The notes under the pieces are model-generated. The model was not told the origin of the DNA, ran no database searches, and saw nothing but the letters and a program-made list of their open reading frames with translations. Below are positions 35,308 through 43,136 of a DNA stretch of 64,000 bases, one piece after another. The stretch is from Pseudomonadota bacterium. Lineage in GTDB: Bacteria > Myxococcota_A > Polyangia > Polyangiales > Polyangiaceae. Where the stretch lies: assembly GCA_023402175.1 (NCBI GenBank), contig JAEXCN010000223.1, positions 35,528 through 99,527 of the forward strand. The letters are read 5' to 3'. Each line of letters begins with the position of its first letter. Within the stretch, counting starts at the first letter, position 1. A program made the translations under genes and the position numbers.

Positions 35308-35310
35308 CTG

Positions 35311-35474
35311 ATGTTAGTCCCTTGGACTAGGGAGCTCTCGGTCGACCGCGCATCGGCGCCGGACCCCTCCACGGAGGAGAGCCCCACTCCGTGCTCGCGG
35401 CTCCGCGCGAGCGCGCGTTCCCGGTCTCGAGTAGCTTCGTCGAGCTCTACCGGACGCGTTTCAACTACGTGTAG
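35311..35474 (+). pseudogene. 5' relic of the module IV sigma gene
   Basis: Corresponds to 30861-31041 of the sigma gene with a ~20-base deletion that breaks the frame, then stops where the original reads TTTCAACTACGTGTGG. It is directly joined to the end of the anti-sigma gene, so about 1.2 kb of the duplicate was deleted. It lies in the 356-base gap 35163-35518. Confidence 0.85.
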
Positions 35475-35522
35475 ATCGAGATGAGCTGCGCAGGCCAGCC
35501 CGTGATGGAGAACGAAGAATGA
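35475..35522 (+). pseudogene. 3' relic of the module IV anti-sigma-like gene
   Basis: Encodes IEMSCAGQPVMENEE and a stop, matching the last residues of the protein at 31523-32299. It keeps the ATGA overlap with the intact cysteine-rich gene at 35519. Confidence 0.85.
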
Positions 35523-36718
35523 AACGACCCTCGTCGCCTCTTGCTTGGGCTGTCTCATTGCTCCCGCTCGTCGTGGCGTCCGCGTGCTCGAGCACCCGCC
35601 ACGACGTCAAGATCGGCAGCGATTGCGCCGATGGGTTCTGTGAGCGTCAACCGACGTTCACGTCGCCGGCGGACGCCGGCACCGAGGCGGAGCCGGCACT
35701 CGCCGAGCCCGTCCCGATGTGCCCGGTGACGACGTGCTCTTTCCCGTATGCGACGTGTACGTCGTCCGAGTTTCCATGCGACGTGAATCTGCTGACCGAC
35801 GACGAGAACTGCGGCGGCTGCGGGATCAGCTGCAATCGCGGGATCAGTCTACCGTCTGCCCGCTTCTCATGCGTCGACGGCGAGTGCGTCTTCCGATGCA
35901 TCAACTCAAACGGCTCCTTTCCCGCCAACTGTGACAACGACATAAGCAACGGATGCGAAATCCTCCTCGGAAACAACGTTCACAATTGCGGAGCATGCGG
36001 ACACGAGTGCACCGGCATAGCACCCGAGTGTAAAGACGCCCAATGCAGCGACAGGTGCGACGGAAAACCAGATAGGTGCCCCGAATGCACGGACGTCCAG
36101 GTCGACCCGAACAACTGCGGGGCATGTGGCAACAAATGCGATAACAGCAAACGTCCAGCGCCTCCGCCGCACACTGAATACACCTGTATCGATGGTGAAT
36201 GCGGAAGGCTCAAATGCACAAAGAACTGGGGCGACTGTAACAACGACAACTACGCCGTAGGCTCAGACGGCTGCGAGACATCGCTCAGCACAGAGGGAAA
36301 TTGCGGCGCTTGCGGCAACGTCTGCGACCCCGACGATGTTTGCGGAAGGCCCGACTCATTCTCAACGTATCGATGTTATTGCTCCGATCCGTCAAAGACG
36401 TACTGCGGCGGCATAATTGATGTAGTGGGCCCATGCAGAACACTCGACACTGATGTGAAGCACTGCGGCGCCTGCTATCGCGAGTGCCCTGGGCAAGGGC
36501 GCGCACACTTCGAAGTGGCCTGCACGGCAGGAGTTTGTGGAGGCAAATGCATCGAGCATTACGAGGACTGCGACAAACTCGAAGAGAACGGATGCGAGGT
36601 CAACACGCTCGTCGATAACCGCAACTGCGGCACTTGCGGCAACGCATGTGCGCCGAACCAGGTCTGCTCCGAGGGCAAGTGCCTCGTGGCCCCGTGCGAG
36701 CAAGGGACGACCAAATGA
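35519..36718 (+). CDS. Cysteine-rich NCGxCGxxC lipoprotein (module IV, gene 4)
   Basis: 399 aa, ATG 35519. Lipobox VASAC. Head CPVTTCSFPYATCTSSEFPC, then repeats NCGGCGISC, NCGACGHEC, NCGACGNKC, NCGACGNVC, CGACYREC and NCGTCGNAC, spaced by DNDISNGCEI-type segments. It is the intact member of the duplicated pair. From about 35880 the base composition is less GC-rich than in the neighbours. Overlaps propeller 1 by ATGA. Probably an extracellular disulfide-bonded stalk. Confidence 0.92.
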   Translation: MKRPSSPLAWAVSLLPLVVASACSSTRHDVKIGSDCADGFCERQPTFTSPADAGTEAEPALAEPVPMCPVTTCSFPYATCTSSEFPCDVNLLTDDENCGGCGISCNRGISLPSARFSCVDGECVFRCINSNGSFPANCDNDISNGCEILLGNNVHNCGACGHECTGIAPECKDAQCSDRCDGKPDRCPECTDVQVDPNNCGACGNKCDNSKRPAPPPHTEYTCIDGECGRLKCTKNWGDCNNDNYAVGSDGCETSLSTEGNCGACGNVCDPDDVCGRPDSFSTYRCYCSDPSKTYCGGIIDVVGPCRTLDTDVKHCGACYRECPGQGRAHFEVACTAGVCGGKCIEHYEDCDKLEENGCEVNTLVDNRNCGTCGNACAPNQVCSEGKCLVAPCEQGTTK

Positions 36719-37860
36719 CACCGGCTAGACTCGGCGCCAGAGCGCAAGGTTCCCTTGCCGCGCATGCCATCTTGCTGACGCCTTTCGTTCTTCCGCTCCT
36801 CTCGATTCTGGCCTGCGCGGTCTCCAATGAGGAGCCCCCTCCGAACGACGACATCCCCAATGCCGTCCCTGACCCCGCTTCGACATCCGACGCTTCGCTC
36901 GTGGACGGCGCAGGCGATGCCAGCGTGCCGGATACGGAGGTCCAGGCCGTTCCGTGTGACGTCGGCAACGTTTGCCGTGTACCGAGCCCGCTCATCATCG
37001 GCTCTGTGGTTGCCATCGCGGGGCGCGCGAAGAACGACGTTTGGGCGAGCGGGTCGCGTGGGCTCGTGATGCATTGGGACGGCCAGCTTTGGAAGGACGT
37101 GCAGCCGCCGATACCAACGCACGAGTCTCTCACGAATCTTTTCGTCACGCCGACTGAAACGTGGGGAATTTCTGGACGGGCGATCGTGCGTCGAGACCTC
37201 GATCCGAGCACGATCGTCACGACTCGGATTGGCATCGGCCGATACTTCAGCGGACTCGCCATCCTCCCGACCGGGGACGTCTACGCGTGCGTTTCCCCGA
37301 AGGGTGCCGAAGGCGCCATCAATCAGGTCCTGGGCAAAGTCGATCTTGCTACGAAGAAGGCGACGTTCGTCGCCGACCCCATCCTAGAGAGCTTGAATCA
37401 AGTTCAAACGATGGCTGTTCGAGCGATGCACTTCGTCCCGGACCACGCCATTTGGCTCGTGGGAGATCACGGCAGCGTCGCTCGCTACGGTGTCTCGCCT
37501 GTCGGAAACGGGGTCATCGTACCGTCGAGCTCGACCGCCAATTTGCGAGCCGCATGGGGCTATGACGACCATCTATGGACGAGCGGATCGCGCGGGACGA
37601 TTCTCCATTACGATGGCGCTGCCTGGCACGCACCGCCTTCGGGTACGACCGTTGGCATCAATGCCATCTTCGGTGTCGCGCCCGACGACGTGTGGGCCGC
37701 TGGCGAAAAAGGAACCATTCTGCACTTCGACGGGAGCTCGTGGTCCGCCGTCGACGTCGCCGGTTACGACGGGACCTTCTGGACGATATGGGGCTCCGGG
37801 CGCGACGACATATGGTTCGGCGGAGACAATGGGTTCTTCCACTGGGGACCGCTTCAATGA
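36715..37860 (+). CDS. Propeller lipoprotein 1 (module IV, gene 5)
   Basis: 381 aa from ATG 36715 (ATGA); the frame upstream is a shadow. Lipobox SILAC. Head CDVGNVCRVPSP, then blades NDVWASGSRGLVMHWDGQLW, HAIWLVGDHGSVARYG, DHLWTSGSRGTILHYDGAAW, DDVWAAGEKGTILHFDGSSW and DDIWFGGDNGFFHWGPLQ. It is clearly closest to the module V gene at 50089, which has the same length. Coupled by ATGA to propeller 2. Confidence 0.92.
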   Translation: MTPARLGARAQGSLAAHAILLTPFVLPLLSILACAVSNEEPPPNDDIPNAVPDPASTSDASLVDGAGDASVPDTEVQAVPCDVGNVCRVPSPLIIGSVVAIAGRAKNDVWASGSRGLVMHWDGQLWKDVQPPIPTHESLTNLFVTPTETWGISGRAIVRRDLDPSTIVTTRIGIGRYFSGLAILPTGDVYACVSPKGAEGAINQVLGKVDLATKKATFVADPILESLNQVQTMAVRAMHFVPDHAIWLVGDHGSVARYGVSPVGNGVIVPSSSTANLRAAWGYDDHLWTSGSRGTILHYDGAAWHAPPSGTTVGINAIFGVAPDDVWAAGEKGTILHFDGSSWSAVDVAGYDGTFWTIWGSGRDDIWFGGDNGFFHWGPLQ

Positions 37861-39023
37861 AGTACAAAGAATTTTCCTTCGCCGTCGTAGCTGGAACGGC
37901 GGCACTCGTCGCCTGTGCGACGGACAGTGGCTTCGATGATTTGAACGTCGAGCGTGCCGACGCCGGGGAGGACGCGCTCGCCGCGAACGATGGCGGTGGG
38001 GATGCGGCCGCGACTGGCGACGCTCGAGCCGACTCCGACGCCCAGCGACCGCTTGTCTGTGGAGATGCAGGATACTGCGAAACGCAACTGCCACTTTCGG
38101 ATCTCGGGGAGCCACTGTCGCTCAGTGGCATCTGGGCAGTTTCGCCGAACGATGTTTGGAGCGTCGCTCTCGAAGGATACGTTCTCCACTGGGACGGCAC
38201 GAGCTGGCGCATCGACTACAAGATTGGCCATGCGCTCCACACCGTCTGGGCAACGAAGAATTCCGTATGGATCGGAGGCGACCTCGGGACTCTCCTTCGC
38301 CGGAGCTCTGACGGCACCTGGAACGTCGTCGAGAGCGGCCACACCGCTACCATCCGTTCCATCGGCGGAACAGACGATGACGACGTGTGGTTCACGAGCC
38401 GCGATGGCACCGTGGATCATTTCGATGGAACCGCAGTGACGAACCATTCGCTGGGCGCGCCTGTGGTGCTCACGACCGTATTTGGCGACGCCGCAGGCGG
38501 GATGTACGCGGCTGGGTATGTTGGACTAGGGATAGTTGCCCACCCTGCGTTGGACCGACCCTACGCATACCGCTTGTCCGCCGCCGGGGCCACGCCGTTC
38601 AATACGGCATTTCCCGAGCAACAAGGATTCGTGCCTACGGCTGGAGCAGTCGTCAGCACATCCGAGGAGGAGCCGAGACTTCTTCTGGCCGGATACAGGC
38701 TAGAAGAGTATGTCAAGCTCGAGATTTATCCGACGGTAAGCGTGTCTCATTACGAAAAACTCGAACCAGGCGTCGGATTAGTTATTACGGACACGCCATC
38801 ATTCCCCCGGCCACCGTTGTCCCTGTATGCACGCAATCGAGGCGATGTGTACATGGCGTACTCGATTTTCGACATCATTCACTGGGACGGGAGCGCGCCT
38901 TCGAAGTCGAGTCTAGATATGGGGCAGTCCTACCTTCCCCGCCCGATTGCCGGCATCCATGGCAGTGGAGGGGACATATGGATCATCGGTGATGGCTTTG
39001 CATTGAAAGGAAGCGCGCTATGA
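37857..39023 (+). CDS. Propeller lipoprotein 2 (module IV, gene 6)
   Basis: 388 aa from ATG 37857 (ATGA). Lipobox ALVAC. Head CGDAGYCETQLPLSDLG carries the CxxxGxC...LP signature. Blades: NDVWSVALEGYVLHWDGTSW, NSVWIGGDLGTLLRRSSDG, DDVWFTSRDGTVDHFDGTAV, then a less regular middle and a final GDIWIIGDGFALKGSAL. The C-terminal GDGFALKGSAL is identical in the module V paralogue. Coupled by ATGA to the RCC1 gene. Confidence 0.92.
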   Translation: MKYKEFSFAVVAGTAALVACATDSGFDDLNVERADAGEDALAANDGGGDAAATGDARADSDAQRPLVCGDAGYCETQLPLSDLGEPLSLSGIWAVSPNDVWSVALEGYVLHWDGTSWRIDYKIGHALHTVWATKNSVWIGGDLGTLLRRSSDGTWNVVESGHTATIRSIGGTDDDDVWFTSRDGTVDHFDGTAVTNHSLGAPVVLTTVFGDAAGGMYAAGYVGLGIVAHPALDRPYAYRLSAAGATPFNTAFPEQQGFVPTAGAVVSTSEEEPRLLLAGYRLEEYVKLEIYPTVSVSHYEKLEPGVGLVITDTPSFPRPPLSLYARNRGDVYMAYSIFDIIHWDGSAPSKSSLDMGQSYLPRPIAGIHGSGGDIWIIGDGFALKGSAL

Positions 39024-40444
39024 AGCGGCGTTCCGTCCGGTTCGGCCTTCGCCGAAGTTTTTCGGTCCTCTGTGGACTCCGTCGAGCGGACCCGCACTGG
39101 GGGACCGAAAGTTCACACGCCATTGGCACGACCTCGACCCGGATGGGGCCACTGCTCGGCACGATTCTCCTTCAGGTGATGGCGTGCTCTGCAGCGGGGT
39201 CCGGGGTGACCGAACCTGCGCGCGATCTCGACGATGGCGGCATACCGGGCGACGCAGCAGATGCATCGCTCGATTCCGGCACGTCCGACGCTGCCGTCGA
39301 GGATATCGCTGTCACGTGCACGAAAGATCGCTGCGTGACGCAGATCTCTGCGCGGGGCGGCGTCCATGCCTGTGCGCTTCTCGACGACCATTCCGTGCGC
39401 TGCTGGGGCGGGAACGAGTCCGCCCAACTTGGCATCGGCGCTGGGGACGGCGGGACCGTCTCGCCGTACGCGGCGGCGCCGCGACTCGTGCAGAACATCT
39501 CGAACGCAGTCGCAGTGACGGCGTCCGGGACCGGACCGTCCGGCACCACCTGCATCCTCGTGGACTCCGGAGCCGTGGCATGTTTCGGATCCAACGCGTC
39601 GGGTCTGCTCGGCATCGACTCGGGCAGCCCCGCTTCTTCGCGGGCGGAGCCGAGCTTCATCCCGAGCTTTCAGGCGACGTCGGTTGTGCTAGGCTCGGCG
39701 TTCGCCTTGGCTCTCGGGGTGGACGGTCGTCTCTGGTCCTGGGGCGCCAACGACACCTTACAGCTCGCTCAATCGCGCGCCGCGGACGCGGGGGCGACCT
39801 CGCCAGCACCGGCCCCGGCCGATCGTGTGGGCGTCCCCATACGCTCCTACGCGGGCACGGCCAAGAATGGATTCGCTGTTACCGACTCTGGAGAGCTCTT
39901 GTCCTGGGGAGCCGGCACGATCGCGCAGCTTGGCCGCTCGACTTCGCTGACGAACGATCCAGTGCCGAGCGCGATCGCGCTTTCGAAGGTGTCGAAGGTC
40001 GCGGCTGGCGCCTCCCACGCGTGCGCGCTGAGTGAAGGTGCCGTTCATTGCTGGGGCGACAACGGCCGCGGACAGCTCGGAACGACGAGAAAAGGGAACG
40101 AGAGTGCCCCCGCTCGCGTCGTCCTGCCCGAAGGCGCCGCCCCCATCGTGCTGGAGGCGGGCGGAAACAACACTTGCATCGTCACGGTGAAGGGCGAGCT
40201 CTATTGCTGGGGCGCCAACGACGCCGGACAGCTCGGGGTATCGCCTGGTATCGATCAACCGTCGGCCACACGAATCGAGCTCCACGAGAAAGCCGCCGGA
40301 ATTGCCATCATGGAGGGAGCCATTTGTGCCCTCGTGCGCGACGGGACGGTGGAATGCCTCGGGGACAACGCCCGTGGCCAGCTCGGACGCGGAGCGCGTG
40401 ATCCCCTCATCCACCTGGAACCGGCCCCGGTGGTCTTCGAATAG
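39020..40444 (+). CDS. RCC1-repeat lipoprotein (module IV, gene 7)
   Basis: 474 aa, ATG 39020 (ATGA). A long, basic N-region precedes a hydrophobic stretch ending at VMAC; an internal ATG (TSTRMGPLLG) may be the real signal-peptide start. Head CTKDRCVTQISARGGVHAC. Seven blades: RCWGGNESAQLG, ACFGSNASGLLG, WSWGANDTLQLA, LSWGAGTIAQLG, HCWGDNGRGQLG, YCWGANDAGQLG and ECLGDNARGQLG. The IgGFc-like gene follows after 20 bases. Confidence 0.9.
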   Translation: MKRRSVRFGLRRSFSVLCGLRRADPHWGTESSHAIGTTSTRMGPLLGTILLQVMACSAAGSGVTEPARDLDDGGIPGDAADASLDSGTSDAAVEDIAVTCTKDRCVTQISARGGVHACALLDDHSVRCWGGNESAQLGIGAGDGGTVSPYAAAPRLVQNISNAVAVTASGTGPSGTTCILVDSGAVACFGSNASGLLGIDSGSPASSRAEPSFIPSFQATSVVLGSAFALALGVDGRLWSWGANDTLQLAQSRAADAGATSPAPAPADRVGVPIRSYAGTAKNGFAVTDSGELLSWGAGTIAQLGRSTSLTNDPVPSAIALSKVSKVAAGASHACALSEGAVHCWGDNGRGQLGTTRKGNESAPARVVLPEGAAPIVLEAGGNNTCIVTVKGELYCWGANDAGQLGVSPGIDQPSATRIELHEKAAGIAIMEGAICALVRDGTVECLGDNARGQLGRGARDPLIHLEPAPVVFE

Positions 40445-40464
40445 CCGCGGCAGAAAGGTTTCCC

Positions 40465-42264
40465 ATGCGAAGGCATCTCCTCCATCTCATCGTAGCGGCC
40501 TCGCTCGGATGGGCTGGCTGCTCGGCAGCCCGAACGACCTGGCAAGACGACATTCAGACTTTCGTACAAGATGCCGGGAGTCTGCCTCCTGCTTCGGACT
40601 CGGGGTGCACGACGGTCACCTGCTCGCGCGACCTTCGTTCCGTACGCGATTGCGATGACAACGTCGTCAAAGAGTGCGCCTCGGATCAAGCGTGCGCCAA
40701 AGGTGATTGTTTTCCTGCCTGCGAGGCGGCAGCGCTCAACGAAGGGTCGGTGGGCTGCTCTTTCACGGTACCTGCTCCGTACGCCTTCGGCGCTCCGGGA
40801 AACTGCGTTGGCTTCTTCGTGGCGAACAACTGGACGTCACCAGCAACGCTTCACATCGAGTTCAAGGGGCAAGACGTCCCATTCGACGGCGCCGTTTGGG
40901 TGCCGTACGTCGAAGACGGCACCGTGAAGCACAAGAAGCTCGAGGGCCCCATTCCGCCCGGCAGTGGCGCCGTCGTCTTCCTATCGAACGACCGGACGAA
41001 CGCGAACCTCGTTGCCTGTCCCGACGGCGTAGAGCCAGTGTTCGATGAAGAGCAAGGCATTTACGCCACGGGTTTTGGAAATGTTCCCTTCGTGACTAGC
41101 GACGTGCCGGTATCGATGTATTCGATCTATCCGTATGGCGGCGAAAAGAGTAAAGCTCCGAGCGCGACGGTTCTTCTTCCGACGTCGTCACTTCGCAACA
41201 ACTACATCGTCGCAAGCGCGTGGGGAGGCAAAGGCTACAAATTCGGCCGCGGCCTCCCCGGTGGAAGCTCGGGCAACCAGCAGGCCGGCGTGCCCACGCT
41301 GCAGATCGTCGCGGTCGAGGACGACACCGCCATCCATTTTTTGCCGACTGTCGACATCGTGGGAGGCAATGGGGTCTCTGAAACGGCCCGCAAGACCGTC
41401 GCAAGCTACACGCTGAAGCGCGGGGAAGCCCTGGAGTTCATTCAGGATGCCGAGCTCACGGGCTCCGTTCTCGAGTCAACGAAGCCGGTCGCGGTCTTCG
41501 GAGGGCATACCTGTATCTATGTCCCGAGCGACGTGGAAGCATGCGATACCGATACTGCGCAGATCCCTCCGCTCTCGACGTGGGGAAGCGAATACGCGGT
41601 CGTCCCGCCACCGAATCGGAGTGAGCTCCTCACCAACGGCGTGGAGCACACGCCCGACCCGAGCATCACGCGCTTCGTAGGCGCTGTGAACGGCACCGAG
41701 CTCGTCTACGAACCATATCAGCCCAAGGGTGCACCGAATACGCTCAATTCCGGTGAGCTCGCAGCGGTCGTGACGTACGAACCTTTCGTCGTGCGCAGCC
41801 AAGATGCCGCGCACCCGTTCTTCGTGATGAACCTCATGACCGGGTTCCGTGCATCGTCGAAGCCCCTCGGCGACCCCGAGGTAGCGGTCCCCGTGCCGAC
41901 CGCGCAGTGGCTCGACAACTACGTGTTCTTCTCGGATGCTACGTTCCCGCAAAGCGCGGGCGTCGTCACACGTCGAAAGGTCGGCAGTGCATTTCGCGAC
42001 GTCAACCTCGATTGCGCAGGAGTCCTCACGGACTGGAAGCCCATCACCGCGGACTTCGAGTGGACGATTGTACAATTTTCGAGCCTCTTCCGGCCACGGA
42101 GTTACCCGGGGGGCACGTGCACCGACGGCCCGCACCGGATGCGCAGCGACGGGCCCTTCGAGCTGCACGTCTGGGGACTCGGGAAGGCCTCGAGCTACGA
42201 GTATTCCGGCGGTGCCGGCCTACGCGCGGCGACGGAGGTCAAAGTCCCCGCGATCGTGCATTGA
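40465..42264 (+). CDS. IgGFc-binding-like lipoprotein (module IV, gene 8)
   Basis: 599 aa, ATG 40465. Lipobox GWAGC. Cys head CTTVTCSRDLRSVRDC, CASDQACAKGDC, NEGSVGCSF. Core: SMYSIYPYGGEKSKAPSATV, VFGGHTCIYV, WLDNYVFFSDATF and the terminal VWGLGKASSYEYSGG. Very similar in plan and motif wording to the module V paralogue at 53835 (YVEDGTVKHKK, PIPPGSGAVVF in both). It ends the module proper; two extra genes follow. Confidence 0.92.
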   Translation: MRRHLLHLIVAASLGWAGCSAARTTWQDDIQTFVQDAGSLPPASDSGCTTVTCSRDLRSVRDCDDNVVKECASDQACAKGDCFPACEAAALNEGSVGCSFTVPAPYAFGAPGNCVGFFVANNWTSPATLHIEFKGQDVPFDGAVWVPYVEDGTVKHKKLEGPIPPGSGAVVFLSNDRTNANLVACPDGVEPVFDEEQGIYATGFGNVPFVTSDVPVSMYSIYPYGGEKSKAPSATVLLPTSSLRNNYIVASAWGGKGYKFGRGLPGGSSGNQQAGVPTLQIVAVEDDTAIHFLPTVDIVGGNGVSETARKTVASYTLKRGEALEFIQDAELTGSVLESTKPVAVFGGHTCIYVPSDVEACDTDTAQIPPLSTWGSEYAVVPPPNRSELLTNGVEHTPDPSITRFVGAVNGTELVYEPYQPKGAPNTLNSGELAAVVTYEPFVVRSQDAAHPFFVMNLMTGFRASSKPLGDPEVAVPVPTAQWLDNYVFFSDATFPQSAGVVTRRKVGSAFRDVNLDCAGVLTDWKPITADFEWTIVQFSSLFRPRSYPGGTCTDGPHRMRSDGPFELHVWGLGKASSYEYSGGAGLRAATEVKVPAIVH

Positions 42265-42296
42265 CCCAAGAACCGGAAGCGGTGGAGGCGACGGAA

Positions 42297-43061
42297 ATGG
42301 CTAAGAGGGTGTTCGCTCTCGCGAGTGTCGCGGCTCTCACGGGCCTCTGGTCGGCAATGTGCGTCGTCGGCTGCTCCGACGGCACGGACCCCGTTGCACC
42401 GACGCGCGACGGAGGCGGCGGCGGCAGCGAGAAGGACGTGACTTCGTCCCCAGTCAACAACAACACCAACGCAGATAGTTGGTCCTGCGCGCAGAAGGAG
42501 AAGATCGACGTCTCGTCGTTGCCCTTCAAGCCGCCGGCCGTCAAGCCGGGTGCGTGCTCGGACGACGATCAGAAGTTCATCCGGACGACGCTCGACGACG
42601 CTCCATCCATCACGTTTCCCGACCTCGAGAAGGCCCTCAAAGCCCGCAACCCGAATTGCAGCTCGTGCGTCTTTGGTGACGACACGGGCGACACATGGGC
42701 GGTCTTGGTCAAGGTGTCCGATGACTATATCAAAAACGTCGGCGGATGCTTTGCCGTCGTCAGCGGCAGCATCTCCTGCGGAAAGGCGTTCTTCCAGGCC
42801 GACCGCTGCATCTCCACGGCGTGCAGCGAGTGCACGAGCACCGGCGACGTCCTCGCGTGCATGGCGGAAGTCGAAGCCGCGGACGGCATCTGCTGGGACC
42901 CTTGGAATGCGTTCACGACCGAGTGCGGGAGCGAGTCGAAGCACTACACCGCTAAGTGCACCAGGGATGCTGCCGGGGATCCCTATAAATACGCGTTCGA
43001 GGGCTCGATCGCTCAGCAGTGCGGCGGCGAAGCGCCGGACGGCGGCAAGGACGGCGGCTGA
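42297..43061 (+). CDS. Cys-containing lipoprotein appended to module IV
   Basis: 254 aa from ATG 42297; the upstream frame to 41907 is a shadow of the IgGFc gene. Lipobox CVVGC. After a Gly/Ser linker the mature region has about 14 Cys (SWSCAQKEK, PNCSSCVFGD, GGCFAVVSGSISCGKAFF, DRCISTACSECTS, ICWDPW). Conserved-looking aromatic and Cys spacing suggests a compact disulfide domain. I recognise no family. It starts 32 bases after the IgGFc gene and may be co-transcribed with the peptidase behind it. Confidence 0.82.
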   Translation: MAKRVFALASVAALTGLWSAMCVVGCSDGTDPVAPTRDGGGGGSEKDVTSSPVNNNTNADSWSCAQKEKIDVSSLPFKPPAVKPGACSDDDQKFIRTTLDDAPSITFPDLEKALKARNPNCSSCVFGDDTGDTWAVLVKVSDDYIKNVGGCFAVVSGSISCGKAFFQADRCISTACSECTSTGDVLACMAEVEAADGICWDPWNAFTTECGSESKHYTAKCTRDAAGDPYKYAFEGSIAQQCGGEAPDGGKDGG

Positions 43062-43136
43062 TCGGGATACGGCTTCGGCGTACGCTCACGACGCCGTGCA
43101 GGCCAAGGACTCGAACGCGCCGGATAGGGACCGCCG

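Larger units (their letters stand above)
29113..42264 (+). repeat. Module IV: interrupted eight-gene unit
   Basis: Same order, enlarged to 13.2 kb by a small lipoprotein gene, a lamin-tail gene, a nucleoside hydrolase gene and duplicated relics between genes 3 and 4. Confidence 0.9.
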
